Made by a program: the position numbers and the translations under genes
Assembly (NCBI RefSeq): GCF_001610875.1
Contig: NZ_CP011272.1
Span: forward strand, 6,305,988-6,369,987
Source: Pirellula sp. SH-Sr6A
GTDB lineage: Bacteria > Planctomycetota > Planctomycetia > Pirellulales > Pirellulaceae
Length of the DNA stretch: 64,000 nucleotides
Direction: 5' to 3'
Shown here: positions 18,501-26,661 of the stretch, in pieces
Layout of the letters: every line of letters begins with the position of its first letter
Position numbering within the stretch: the first letter of the stretch is position 1
Notes under the pieces: model-generated
What the model was told of the DNA's origin: nothing
Database searches by the model: none
What the model saw: only the letters and a program-made list of their open reading frames with translations

Positions 18501-18974
18501 CGGTTTGGCACTGCTGAGTTCTTGGATGCTCCATTGGGTGCTGCTTATGGGCCAAACGCCTATCTCGACCCCGTCAGCGATCACATGATTGACCGCCAGT
18601 TGACCTTGCGCGAGCGACACCCAATCGATGGGGCCAATACAAATCAAACGACTGCACCGGAGGACTTCACGAGTTCCATGGGATGTCGGTCGCAGAATTC
18701 GAATACCCTCGAGGCGAATCGACTTGCCCGGTTGAAGGGTCGCTCGATCCAATTGCACGACATGCTTGGGAAATTCGGTTTGAAGACGCTTGAGGATCTC
18801 GCCGGTCAGCTTCTGGTCGAATCGTTCTACCGCATAGAAATAGCCGAGAAAACAGATGACGAGCAACGCCATCACCCACCAAAGCGCATTTCGAAACCGG
18901 CGTTCGCTTTCGCAGCTGCGAGGCGAGACATGCAATTTGGGACTGTCGATCGATTCCGTTGCCTTGTGTGCCAT
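15567..18974 (-). CDS. AsmA-like envelope protein
   Basis: A 1135-aa protein with one N-terminal transmembrane anchor (WWVMALLVICFLGYFYAV, residues 32-49) and a very long repetitive beta-rich remainder in which short strands alternate with motifs of the type 'LRGxVxVxHGxxxxDDLxG' diverged (for example VDVHGEATIDNQRLILRDFVGRN). The C-terminus (WVNLRRELHLNLTANASRRTL ... IEVTGTASAPN) matches the AsmA-like C-terminal region. AsmA-like and TamB-like proteins bridge the inner and outer membranes and are thought to carry phospholipids. Its length and topology fit that role. It is the third gene of an operon, 18 bases after the glycosyltransferase, with a transglutaminase-like lipoprotein first. The family call is good; the exact cargo is inference. 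Confidence 0.75.
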   Translation of the reverse strand: MAHKATESIDSPKLHVSPRSCESERRFRNALWWVMALLVICFLGYFYAVERFDQKLTGEILKRLQTEFPKHVVQLDRATLQPGKSIRLEGIRILRPTSHGTREVLRCSRLICIGPIDWVSLAQGQLAVNHVIADGVEIGVWPISSTQWSIQELSSAKPIPENMPLVELRSGLIRIGGETGKGEREIVCHDLKAKLDLLPRVLDGKVQPIVLGVEASVASSYFQSLGIRARVNQTKTEWVTDGRLEKLEFSPSLASQLPSCLHQLVAPVDGLTIETSMQFAANKSATGLSYHVRGGVTNGRWRHTKIPFPLDEIQGDFSCDNGNLQARNWKARSSNAVIRADADWNGLTQSSPGMALIDVEDLDLDQRLYQSLPAGMQEIWRRIRPSGVIDAHAEVGFDGERWTPVVQVQAKNGAVNADYFPYPISGIYGEFVYRDGVLSAPSLVGVAAERKVSAALELVKAQPRWLMDFKIAADGAIAIDENLIRALTPRGVEPGPFQTFVDSLHPQGTVHLKYGRFQRTADNPDVISKSIELTFSECSIKYDQFKYPIVDVHGEATIDNQRLILRDFVGRNDGARIKAFGLCQGKETGIEVLDLEFNAYDVQLDEELHTALPGSVKSLWDQLQPTGSMDHVQILIRKDIASEPLDIRVEMNEVRDSSESVGRTVSFRPTSMPYSIHDVSCCIKYRPGQVDVVSLSGVHDASRLQAEGHCRLHKDGTWDGTVSWLPSTRFIVDQNLLKCLPVYLRDPLMRVDFRGPVSIMGSTQISSPRSQEESIVRAWDLSLQVEDGRLGGGGIASGIRGAIALHGLNTSSGPMAFGKLDLDALAIKGVAVTGVIGPFALTQTDLMFGRDAIAWQKQVQLPSTFETTTSPQQEQVASAVFLQQDNHSSVQQASFRSRVQSRIQARLASLSAEPLDPVPSTPPAPPVRDLPPLDLSEFDVRARTLSGTMFISGIEPLDGKRAHYRLRLVDSHLKDCLLDLGESNVQTNGRLWVQCDVQGSITNLSSIEGKGNAWLREASLYELPAMIKLFQVLAVRPEQGAFDAADIRFSIDGERFPIQELQLDGNLVSVRGSGWVNLRRELHLNLTANASRRTLVGAMMQPLAPSDSANLLRIEVTGTASAPNITRSGPLMNSW

Positions 18975-18992
18975 CCTTGGCGAATTTGCTGT

Positions 18993-20336
18993 CTAAGTGG
19001 TTCCCTGCTCTCGATTCCGTCGCGAACGATGCGTCATGATCAGACTCGCCCCGGCTCCCGCCAGTATACAAAGAACCAGGACGGCGGGTTGACGATAGCG
19101 AACCGACCCAATAAATACCATGTGAAGTAGCGAAAAATATAGGCACGGTAATAAAAAGATCCAAGCTCCCGCCTGCCGCCTTGTCCCCCACACCCCTACC
19201 ACCCCGAGGAGTGCAATGGCCAAGTAGATCGCACCTTCCGCTACCTTCACGCTAGTGTTTCCCAACTCGGCTGCAACGGGAATCGGTCTCCACGTTTTCA
19301 ACAGCTTCACCCCTGCCAATCGCAGCACCTCGCTGGGATTCTCCCAAGCCCACGAGACTGCAGCCTGACGCATGCGACGGTCCGCTCGCCATTCAAACGT
19401 GGACTCCAGCTTTTCCCCACGTGCGGTCGCGGCGATATCTTCCTGTTGTTGTGCTAGCAAATGCTCAAGCGTGAATGCCATGCCTTCGTCGCTGCTCCCT
19501 GTGGCCCCTTCGTGCCAACCGTCGTAAAGGCTCGCCCCCACCTGGAGGGTAGTTGGAACAAATTTCCCGGTGATTTGATAGTTGCGAATCCACCACGGGG
19601 ACATGGTGAGAACAATGGCAAACGCCGTGAGCGCCAAACTTCCGAATGCTGCTTTCCAAGACCACGGCGGCTCTCTCGTCATTCGCCAGCCAGCGCCGAT
19701 CAAGACATAGGCCCCTAGCGCAACCCCCCATAAGCTCCAGCTGGGGCGCGCTAAACAACCAAGCCCTATAGCCGTGCCGGCCACGAGCCCCCACGTGTAT
19801 TGGGCTTGGAGCGATTCCGACCTTAAGGATCTCCAGGACCCATATAGCGCCAGCAACATCAAGGGGCAAAATACGGCTTCGCTGAGGAGAAAAACACTCA
19901 TGCCAATGGCTCCCGGATAGATCGTTGCCAGGAGCCCCGCCACGATCCCAGCCACGCTTCCTGCTAGCTCCTTTGCTGTATGCATCACAATTCCGAGCCC
20001 GGATAGGCCAATCAGAATGCCGAACGTTCGGGCTAGTAGAATCGAAGCCCAGTCCGGTTGGTCCCCCTCTTCTCCTGTGATCCACACGGCCATGGACAAA
20101 AACAGTGGATAAAGAGGAGCTCGAAATATCCGTGCATTCTCGCTGCCGTATTGATAGGGTTTCGCGTGCGCAATTTGTTCGGCGAGAACCCAGTAGGAAT
20201 GGCTGTCTCCAAATCGAAAGGGACTTGCTTCTCCTTTCGATCCGGATTGCCAAACAATCGCCGCGCTGATGCGCAGCGCAAACGCTGCGACCATTACGCA
20301 CCAAAACAACCTACGGTATGTGCGGGTGGTCATCAT
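18993..20336 (-). CDS. GT39/ArnT-like membrane glycosyltransferase
   Basis: A 447-aa polytopic protein with about 10 hydrophobic segments. Residues 43-75 contain GDSHSYWVLAEQIAHAKPY and IFRAPLYPLFLSM, which is the first extracytoplasmic loop of GT-C enzymes; Asp44 occupies the position of the usual catalytic or donor-binding acid. RPSWSLWGVALGAYV and PWWIRNYQITGKFVPTTLQVGASLYDG are typical of the PMT_2/ArnT-like family in planctomycetes. These enzymes transfer a sugar from a polyprenyl-phosphate donor to a lipid or protein on the periplasmic side. The acceptor is unknown. It lies between the transglutaminase-like lipoprotein (9-base gap) and the AsmA-like gene (18-base gap), pointing to an envelope task. 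Confidence 0.85.
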   Translation of the reverse strand: MMTTRTYRRLFWCVMVAAFALRISAAIVWQSGSKGEASPFRFGDSHSYWVLAEQIAHAKPYQYGSENARIFRAPLYPLFLSMAVWITGEEGDQPDWASILLARTFGILIGLSGLGIVMHTAKELAGSVAGIVAGLLATIYPGAIGMSVFLLSEAVFCPLMLLALYGSWRSLRSESLQAQYTWGLVAGTAIGLGCLARPSWSLWGVALGAYVLIGAGWRMTREPPWSWKAAFGSLALTAFAIVLTMSPWWIRNYQITGKFVPTTLQVGASLYDGWHEGATGSSDEGMAFTLEHLLAQQQEDIAATARGEKLESTFEWRADRRMRQAAVSWAWENPSEVLRLAGVKLLKTWRPIPVAAELGNTSVKVAEGAIYLAIALLGVVGVWGTRRQAGAWIFLLPCLYFSLLHMVFIGSVRYRQPAVLVLCILAGAGASLIMTHRSRRNREQGTT

Positions 20337-20345
20337 GACGCGTCG

Positions 20346-22169
20346 TTATGGGAGCAATTCAATCGTCGCACCCTGCGCCCAAGTCGCGACGGATCTCAAT
20401 TCATCGTACAACGCACTATCCTTGAAGTCCGATTCCCGAACTTTGATCCGGCCTGCCCACACGCCCTCCTCTACCTCTGACTCGTCGATTGCAAACCAGT
20501 GCTTTCCGTCGTACGCTTCGAGCCAGCAATCGAGCACTCCGATGAAATTCTCGTCGCTCTCCTCGACTTTGTATCCCAAAGCGAGCCTTGTTGGGATGCC
20601 TTGATCCCGCAGGAGGTGCGCTAACAACAAAGCGTGCTCGGTGGTATTGCAGGAAAGGTCGGGTAAAAGCGTTTCGATCGTGCGAATCTGCTGTTCCCCT
20701 TTCCATGGCTTGATCGCTGCACGCAAAGCATCTCGCAACGCGATCGCTTTGGCCCGCTCACTCAGCCCGTCGCGCAGCGCGGGGGTAGCGATCGAATTCC
20801 GGAATGCTTGCCATCGGTTCGATTTGAAATCAACCCACTTTGTCGCGGCGGTCCATTCCTCGCGAGGACCTTCTTCCGCCTCGATTCCCTCGAGTTGGAT
20901 CCCCTCTGGAGTACGGTGAAAGGTGACCTGCGCTGAGCGTGCGTCCAACGATTTGATCGACTGATTCGTTTTGCGCGAGAGGGATACAAAGGGATCCTCC
21001 TTGTTATGCACGACCCGGAAACTAACCGCCTCAGCCTGAGCCATTTTTTTCTCTACCGGGTTGGTACTTTTCTCGTTCGAACCGATATCGAGAATGGGCA
21101 CCAAAGCAACGAGCCATTCCGATTGGCGTGTAAAGTCGATCGATTCATTTTCCGTCACTCGGAACACACGAATATCGAGGCCAGGGAAATAGGACTTCAT
21201 CGGCTCGCCGGATGGATCGGTCCAAAGCGTGGACTTCACTAACTGATCTCCGTCCCGTTGGGTTACAGAAACCTCTTGCAGCTCGATCGATCCCTGAATC
21301 ATGGTCGGCGAGCGCGAAGATCCTTTGTATTCCAATTCCGCCTCCACCATTCGACCGATCATCGGGTCAAAGTTCTTCACCAATCGAATCTCCGACTGCG
21401 ACATCGGACGTCGAAGCAGCGATTGTTCGACCGCGAAAGGGCCTCGGAAGTCATCGAGCCAGGTTATGTTGGTGCGGAGCGGCCTGCCGCCGGTATTCAT
21501 GTCGATTCTCAGCTGATCATCGGCGACAATTCCGGAGAATCGATTATGGACGTCACCGACTTGAAGACTCCCGTCGAGCCGCAATATCTGACCGTTCGGC
21601 AGTTCCTGGGTGATGAGTTGCAATCGCTGCAACGATGTTTTTCCCGCGATGGAAACTCGAGATATGCTGTTCATTTCAACGCGGATCACATCTCCATCGA
21701 GCCCTCGCGACTTCTGATAAAGCCGGGAAGATGTTCCGACGGGACGCTGTCCTAAGAATGAAAGCTCCCAGATCTCCAAGGGAAGCTTTTTCCAATCGAT
21801 CCAATTCTCGGACGGATCGTCGATCACCGGTCGAATGGCTTCCACCGGGTCTTTCGCGACACCCCCTTTCAGAATGCTACCACTCTCGGTCGCCGGACGG
21901 GGATTGGCTCCGCCCGATGATGTGGGCGGGTTCTTAAACGGAGAGGAGTCGTCGGAATCGGAGTTCTGGGGTGCATCGGGTTGTTTAGTCTGCGGTTCAG
22001 GCGGAATCGTTCCCTCGTGAGATGGGGAGGCCGAAGGCTCGGGGCGCTGCACTGCCTTCACTGCGGTCGCAGGATCCAAGGCTTGGTCCGATTGGGAAGG
22101 ACTGCAGCCTAGCGAGGGGAGTAGACAGGCGAGCGAGAGTACGAAAAGGTAATGGATCGGCGATTTCAT
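20346..22169 (-). CDS. Lipoprotein with transglutaminase-like domain, catalytic residues changed
   Basis: A 607-aa lipoprotein (lipobox LLPSLGC near residue 22) with a low-complexity Pro/Ser/Asp linker to about residue 110. The C-terminal region, residues about 490-590, has the transglutaminase-like core: TTEHALLLAHLLRDQGIPTRLALGY and then LDCWLEAYDGKHWFAIDESE. In canonical members the first reads CTEHA and the second HAWVEVY ... D. Here Thr replaces the expected catalytic Cys and Asp replaces the His, while the Asp partner remains; a nearby Cys (SCNTTEHA) is displaced by two residues. The fold is likely kept but protease or transferase activity is doubtful. It is the first gene of the operon with the GT39-like and AsmA-like genes. 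Confidence 0.75.
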   Translation of the reverse strand: MKSPIHYLFVLSLACLLPSLGCSPSQSDQALDPATAVKAVQRPEPSASPSHEGTIPPEPQTKQPDAPQNSDSDDSSPFKNPPTSSGGANPRPATESGSILKGGVAKDPVEAIRPVIDDPSENWIDWKKLPLEIWELSFLGQRPVGTSSRLYQKSRGLDGDVIRVEMNSISRVSIAGKTSLQRLQLITQELPNGQILRLDGSLQVGDVHNRFSGIVADDQLRIDMNTGGRPLRTNITWLDDFRGPFAVEQSLLRRPMSQSEIRLVKNFDPMIGRMVEAELEYKGSSRSPTMIQGSIELQEVSVTQRDGDQLVKSTLWTDPSGEPMKSYFPGLDIRVFRVTENESIDFTRQSEWLVALVPILDIGSNEKSTNPVEKKMAQAEAVSFRVVHNKEDPFVSLSRKTNQSIKSLDARSAQVTFHRTPEGIQLEGIEAEEGPREEWTAATKWVDFKSNRWQAFRNSIATPALRDGLSERAKAIALRDALRAAIKPWKGEQQIRTIETLLPDLSCNTTEHALLLAHLLRDQGIPTRLALGYKVEESDENFIGVLDCWLEAYDGKHWFAIDESEVEEGVWAGRIKVRESDFKDSALYDELRSVATWAQGATIELLP

Positions 22170-22470
22170 AAATGCGATGGGTGCTTCCGCGTGGTGTCGT
22201 CGATTCGAATCGTGCTGACGTGGAGAGATCGTTCCGGAGAGGACTTTGTTCCAACATTATGTGCGAAACACGCTCGTGGTCTTGGTGGATGACCTCGCAA
22301 TTCGAGAGCTTCGCTTGAAACTAATCAGATTGTAACGATTGTGAGGCGCGAAAATCATTGGGATTTCGATTGATTTGGGCTGTGCGTTGGAGGAAGTGAC
22401 CTAACTTTGGTTGTTCCTCACCGGACGAGGGACGCGATGAATCACTTCGAACCTCGTATCCTTGAGACTC
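22170..22470. other. Divergent intergenic region, no gene seen
   Basis: About 300 bases separate the transglutaminase-like lipoprotein (leftward) and a conserved unknown protein (rightward). Promoters of both must lie here. I see no strong hairpin, repeat or small ORF with a ribosome binding site. Confidence 0.35.
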
Positions 22471-23202
22471 ATGATGGGAAACGCTTCCGGCTTTCCTGCC
22501 AGCAAATCCAATCCTGCCTGTGAGAGCAACTCCCGCTCCACCCCAACCTCGAGCTTCGCGCAATTGAGCAGCGAAGAACTCGAGGCACACATGGGGGTGT
22601 ATCGATACGGAGCTTTTGACCTCACCGAGGCTGTTCGCCCAAGTTACGATTTGCAGGTCGTTCCGAAACAAGGGTTTCGGCATGACTCGTATATCGATCC
22701 AAAGACGAACCAGCAGGTCCCCGTTTTGATGGCCGCTGCATCTCGCGAGAGACTTTTCGATCTTTTTATTGACTTGATCGATTGCTTGGGAGAAGAAGTC
22801 GACGTAGTGCTCGAAACGAGCCACCACGGCGCTTCGGGGGAGCACAATGACTTGTACCGGGAACATATCGATATGCCCGTTCTCAAGAGTATCCTCTATG
22901 ACCACGAAGACCTCTTGCTCAACGACGGATGCACGGGGATTGCCGTACTAAACCCTCATCGGCAGCAAGAGATTCAATTCGACGAACACAAGATGCTGCT
23001 CTGCTATGGCGCTCCTCTCGACCAATTTGAAAAGGTTTTGATCGCGCACGATGTTTATCCAGACGAGTCCATTCGGTTTATCTCCGAAGCGGAACATGTT
23101 CATAGCAGCACCGATTCGATGATTCGAGAATTCGACCGTCTGCAAACGGCCCTCGGTATCGACGAAGGTATGATTGACGACGAGAATCTCGAATCGCGTT
23201 AA
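22471..23202 (+). CDS. Conserved cytoplasmic protein of unknown function
   Basis: A 243-aa protein from ATG 22471 (a second ATG follows directly; a TTG at 22462 is less likely). The first ~30 residues are Ser/Pro/Asn-rich. The remainder is a folded acidic domain with GVYRYGAFDLTEAVRP, RERLFDLFIDLIDCLGEEVDVVLETSHH, ILYDHEDLLLNDGCTGIAVLNP and LIAHDVYPDESIRFISEAEHVHSSTD. There is no signal peptide. I recall similar proteins only in planctomycetes and can assign no function. Its stop codon overlaps the stop of the converging 190-aa gene by four bases (TTAA), so the two genes share their 3' ends. Confidence 0.7.
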   Translation: MMGNASGFPASKSNPACESNSRSTPTSSFAQLSSEELEAHMGVYRYGAFDLTEAVRPSYDLQVVPKQGFRHDSYIDPKTNQQVPVLMAAASRERLFDLFIDLIDCLGEEVDVVLETSHHGASGEHNDLYREHIDMPVLKSILYDHEDLLLNDGCTGIAVLNPHRQQEIQFDEHKMLLCYGAPLDQFEKVLIAHDVYPDESIRFISEAEHVHSSTDSMIREFDRLQTALGIDEGMIDDENLESR

Positions 23203-23771
23203 TCGTTGAGAGATGGAAAGGGGATGTCATTGGCCTCCCCTCCAACGAATTCATGCTGTGGATTGCGATGCTCAAAGTGGATCACTTTCCATTGGCCCTC
23301 GTGCTCCTCCAAATCGAGCAATATCCATCGAGGAGTCTTCGCCTCAAATCCTTGTGATTCGACCTCTACGAACACATTCATTCGCACTTGAGCGGTCAGC
23401 GTGGCTCCACGTCTGATCTCGACATTGTGAATCTTGGAAACGCGTGCCACAGAAAAGTGGACCGAATCCAGTCGGTTCAGAGCATTACGAACGGTTTCCG
23501 TCGCATTCGGGTGAACGCGTGCTCGGATCTTGGCTACCTCGTTTCCCTGCAACTCGGCTGCTGCGTCTTGCAACATCTCGATCACTCGCTCTCGATCGGT
23601 CTGCACGGAATAGCCCAACCAAACGAGAAGAATGGTTAACATTGCAATGCCTGCTGCAATGTTTCTGGCCCAAGGGTTCCCGGTCTGAATCCATGCGTAT
23701 CCGGCGATGATCGTGAACAACACACCGAACCCAAGAACTAGCAAGGGACTTTCGAATAGTATTTCCGACAC
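23199..23771 (-). CDS. Two-TM membrane protein with NTF2-like domain
   Basis: A 190-aa protein with a GTG start at 23771. Two hydrophobic segments lie at residues about 9-26 and 35-52 (PLLVLGFGVLFTIIAGYAW and NIAAGIAMLTILLVWLGYSV). The remaining ~135 residues form a soluble alpha+beta domain starting RERVIEMLQDAAAELQGN and ending WILLDLEEHEGQWKVIHFEHRNPQ. The pattern of one long N-terminal helix followed by curved strands resembles SnoaL/NTF2-like folds. No catalytic motif is seen. Convergent with the 243-aa gene, overlapping by four bases. Function unknown; the fold call is an inference from secondary structure. Confidence 0.65.
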   Translation of the reverse strand: MSEILFESPLLVLGFGVLFTIIAGYAWIQTGNPWARNIAAGIAMLTILLVWLGYSVQTDRERVIEMLQDAAAELQGNEVAKIRARVHPNATETVRNALNRLDSVHFSVARVSKIHNVEIRRGATLTAQVRMNVFVEVESQGFEAKTPRWILLDLEEHEGQWKVIHFEHRNPQHEFVGGEANDIPFPSLND

Positions 23772-23900
23772 GTTTTCTCTCTCATTTCTCGAAGTCTGAT
23801 TCGGCGCTGTAAAAGTTGTGACCTACGGTTATCTGAATCGATATTACAAACGGATTCGCACGCCTGGATACCCATCACTCATCTAACGTTTGAGTCCACT

Positions 23901-24728
23901 ATGTTGGAAACCCTTCGCCGCTACTGGATTGCCATGCTTGTGTTGGTCATGATCGGCCTGCATGCGAGCATCGTCGGTCTGATTCGCTATCAAGCCTCGA
24001 TGGCGAAAATCGATGCTTCTTGCGAAGTTGATCTTGGAAGCTATCTAGCCTTCCAGGCAGGTAGACAGGCTCCCATTTCGATGCGCCTTTACGCTATTGT
24101 ACCGATCAACCACCGGATGAAGAGCCGGCAATTGATCGAACTGAATCAAGCTCAAATTCGACAATCGCTCGAAGAGCACTTGAGACAGATTGACAGCCGC
24201 GTCTTGACAGACCCTTACCTCGCAGACTTAAAATCGCAGCTTCTGGATGTCATGGTGCAAACGATTGGAAATTCTTCCATCGACGATTTGGTGATCACCG
24301 AATTGCACGAGCCCAAAGGATCTGTGAATCTAGAGTTCGTCTCACGAGGCGCGCCGAATACACCTCGCCAACTGGTTGCCACCCTTCGCGCCCAAAACGG
24401 AGAATCGGAGTCCGAAGAACAGGACGAATCTCACGGCGATGGTGATAGCGAAGATCATGGGGAAAGTTCCGATCATGGAGTCGATTCCTCGCATGGGGCT
24501 TCGCCATCCTCCGGACACAAAGCATCCAGCCACGCACCCTTAAAGTCCAATAGTCACGGGGCGGCCAAGTCATCGGGTCACGGCGCTGCCAAATCGACTG
24601 GCCATGGAGCGTCGAAATCCTCCGGCCATGGAGCAGCAAAAGCATCCAGTCACGGCAGCTCGGGGCACGGTAGCTCTGGACACGGGGCTAGCTCCTCCAA
24701 GAAGCCTGCTGCAAAAAGCGGCCACTGA
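23901..24728 (+). CDS. FliL-like membrane protein with His/Gly/Ser-rich repeat tail
   Basis: A 275-aa protein. One N-terminal transmembrane segment (residues about 11-29) is followed by a periplasmic domain of about 130 residues resembling FliL: RQSLEEHLRQIDSRVL, LKSQLLDVMVQTIGNSSIDDLVITEL. FliL proteins stabilise the flagellar stator. The last ~95 residues are low complexity, first Glu/Asp/His (SEEQDESHGDGDSEDHGESSDHG), then at least seven copies of a SGHGAxKS-like unit and a Lys-rich end. The tail would be extracytoplasmic and could bind metal ions or the wall. No flagellar genes are nearby, so the FliL call rests on the fold pattern and is uncertain. Confidence 0.55.
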   Translation: MLETLRRYWIAMLVLVMIGLHASIVGLIRYQASMAKIDASCEVDLGSYLAFQAGRQAPISMRLYAIVPINHRMKSRQLIELNQAQIRQSLEEHLRQIDSRVLTDPYLADLKSQLLDVMVQTIGNSSIDDLVITELHEPKGSVNLEFVSRGAPNTPRQLVATLRAQNGESESEEQDESHGDGDSEDHGESSDHGVDSSHGASPSSGHKASSHAPLKSNSHGAAKSSGHGAAKSTGHGASKSSGHGAAKASSHGSSGHGSSGHGASSSKKPAAKSGH

Positions 24729-24756
24729 TCGCTACAGATGGCACGCTACGGAATGT

Positions 24757-24771
24757 CACCGACCGTCGGTG
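24757..24771. terminator. Palindrome between convergent genes
   Basis: CACCGAC C GTCGGTG at 24757-24771 is a perfect 7-bp stem around one base, in the 51-base space between two converging genes. It could act as a weak shared terminator, but no T-run follows on either strand, and a one-base loop would have to open to fold. Confidence 0.3.
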
Positions 24772-24779
24772 TGAACCGA

Positions 24780-25340
24780 CTATTTGGTGTAGTAGGGTGA
24801 GATCATAAGATAGGCGATAACCCCGGTCACCGAGACATAGAGCCATATCGGAAATGCCCATTTCGCAACCTGTCGGTGTCTCGCGATCTGCTGCGTGAAC
24901 GCGAACAAAAACGCGCGCAGAACGAATGGCAATACAACCAAGGATAGGAGGATGTGCGAGATGAGCACCGTGTAGTAAACACCCCTCCAAATACCTTCGC
25001 CACCATATCGGGTCGACTCGTTCGACAGATGATAGGTGACGTAGCAAACCAAGAAAACTCCTCCGAGGGAAAATGCCGAGGTCATCATGACCCGATGGGC
25101 CCCTATCTTTCCCAGTCGCTGAGCGATAATCCCCCCTACCAGACAGATCGATGTCAAAGTGTTGATGGCACCGATGCAATGAGGCAGGACTTTTGTCCAA
25201 GTTCCCAAATCGACTTTCGTTCGGATTCCCAATAGCAACGCGACCATCAAAGGAATAGCAATCGACAGGATGTTGACGATCCAAGTCGTTCTCTTCTCGA
25301 GCTGTTGCGTGGCGGGCGAAGAAACTTTCGATTCGTTCAT
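24780..25340 (-). CDS. DUF420 membrane protein (CtaM/YozB-like)
   Basis: A 186-aa protein from ATG 25340 (an upstream in-frame start at 25385 is less likely). Five hydrophobic segments: ILSIAIPLMVALLLGI, CIGAINTLTSICLVGGIIA, VMMTSAFSLGGVFLVCYVTYHL, YYTVLISHILLSLVVLPFVLRAF and WAFPIWLYVSVTGVIAYLMI. The His in the first and second helices (PHCIGAINT, GAHRVMMTSAF, YHLSNESTRYGG, SHILLS) match the conserved DUF420 His pattern. In Bacillus the member CtaM/YozB is needed to assemble aa3-type cytochrome oxidase. A haem-copper oxidase assembly role is inferred; no oxidase genes are in view. It lies 49 bases after TruD in the same orientation. Confidence 0.85.
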   Translation of the reverse strand: MNESKVSSPATQQLEKRTTWIVNILSIAIPLMVALLLGIRTKVDLGTWTKVLPHCIGAINTLTSICLVGGIIAQRLGKIGAHRVMMTSAFSLGGVFLVCYVTYHLSNESTRYGGEGIWRGVYYTVLISHILLSLVVLPFVLRAFLFAFTQQIARHRQVAKWAFPIWLYVSVTGVIAYLMISPYYTK

Positions 25341-25389
25341 ATCGGTTGGACTAAAGGTAGGTACTGCATGGACACGGGAATGCAAGGCT

Positions 25390-26655
25390 TTAGGAAGCTT
25401 CGTCGTTACCCGACGAATCGGTCTCTTCGTTCACTTCTTCGGCGCTTTCTTCGGCTTCGTCCCATTCGGGTTGGGACATTTGATCCGTCGCGATCGCTCT
25501 CACTACCATAGTCGCATAGCAACCCTTCGGGAGCTCAAACGAGAGACGCAGTGCGAGCTTTCGGTTATGAAGCTCGTCACTTTCCCACTTGGTTTGAAAA
25601 CCATGCGGCTTCAACCATGCCTGCCGAATTCCTTTGGAAAAGAAAGTATCTCTCGGATACTTCAATCGCATTTCGCGAATTTCCATTCCAAGCTCAGAAA
25701 GGATGGCCTCCAGCGTCGGCAGCGTCGCTGGGTCCCAGTCCTTTTGCCTCGCCGATGGCAGCGGTAGCTCCAAGCGTTGCAGCTCTCGAACCGAACTCGG
25801 AATCGGACCGCTCGGCGACGCCACATGGGGAATCGACAGCAACCCGCACTTCGATGGGATCGCAATTCGGCAATCCTCGGGCAAGGCCGCGTCAATCAGT
25901 GCGGAGAGCCATCGATTCCAAACCCAGCTCTGAAATGCTGCCAAGTAAATACTTCGCATGTCTTGTCGGATCAATGCAACGGCACGTTTGAAATCGGTTG
26001 GGTGATCGCAAAGATACGTCACCACGCTCCGTCGATGCGACCGATCCAACACCTGCTTGAGATGGATCCATTCTCCCCAGTGCGTACGCATCAATTCCTT
26101 TTGCTCGCGCTCTCTCCCTCGGTCGTGTGGATTCTCCTCCGCCATCGCGAGAAAGAGCGTCCGCTCGTAATCCCCTTTGCACCAAGATGCACCGATGAGG
26201 TCACCGGAAAAGCCGATCGAACCGAATCGCTGATCATCGAAGTAATTCACGACGCCAAAATGACCAACGGTGTCGCATCGCCGTTCGATGACCCCATGCT
26301 CTTCGTGTGTCAAATTGCGAAGGCAGATTTCAAATCGATTGGCCTGGATATCTCTCGCATGGTAGGGATGAGGGATCTGGCCTAGATAGTCGAGGCGGTA
26401 AGAGCGGTCTTCATGATTGAGACTCGGCCCCTTGTGGATGGTCAAATACTGAGACGTTACTGCATGCCGATCCTTGAGACCACCGTAACTCAAACTGTGG
26501 CGAGGCAGATTCCAGTCTCGCAGAATCGCGCTGACCGCCTCGGGGGTTCCGATTCCGCGCTTTTCCAGTCGATAAAACGCGAATGCACCTCGAGAAGGAC
26601 GCACGTTTGTCATCTCTTCTACCTGGAAATCATCCGGTTGGCTTTTAAGCTTCAT
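25390..26655 (-). CDS. truD: tRNA pseudouridine(13) synthase TruD
   Basis: A 421-aa TruD family enzyme, which makes pseudouridine at position 13 of tRNA. The N-terminus is KSQPDDFQVEEM, the catalytic loop is SYGGLKDRHAVTSQYLTI with catalytic Asp62, and conserved NRFEICLRN, VNYFDDQRFGSIG and YLAAFQSWVWNRWLS segments follow. The TRUD insertion domain lies in the second half. After the core there is a C-terminal acidic tail (EWDEAEESAEEVNEETDSSG), longer than in Escherichia coli and probably disordered. It starts 6 bases after the stop of an upstream methyltransferase gene and is followed by the DUF420 gene, so the three form one operon. Confidence 0.93.
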   Translation of the reverse strand: MKLKSQPDDFQVEEMTNVRPSRGAFAFYRLEKRGIGTPEAVSAILRDWNLPRHSLSYGGLKDRHAVTSQYLTIHKGPSLNHEDRSYRLDYLGQIPHPYHARDIQANRFEICLRNLTHEEHGVIERRCDTVGHFGVVNYFDDQRFGSIGFSGDLIGASWCKGDYERTLFLAMAEENPHDRGREREQKELMRTHWGEWIHLKQVLDRSHRRSVVTYLCDHPTDFKRAVALIRQDMRSIYLAAFQSWVWNRWLSALIDAALPEDCRIAIPSKCGLLSIPHVASPSGPIPSSVRELQRLELPLPSARQKDWDPATLPTLEAILSELGMEIREMRLKYPRDTFFSKGIRQAWLKPHGFQTKWESDELHNRKLALRLSFELPKGCYATMVVRAIATDQMSQPEWDEAEESAEEVNEETDSSGNDEAS

Positions 26656-26661
26656 TGCAAT

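Noticed and set aside
18408-19130. 240-aa ORF on the plus strand
   Set aside because: Lies antisense to the AsmA-like and glycosyltransferase genes and has no domain or ribosome binding site.
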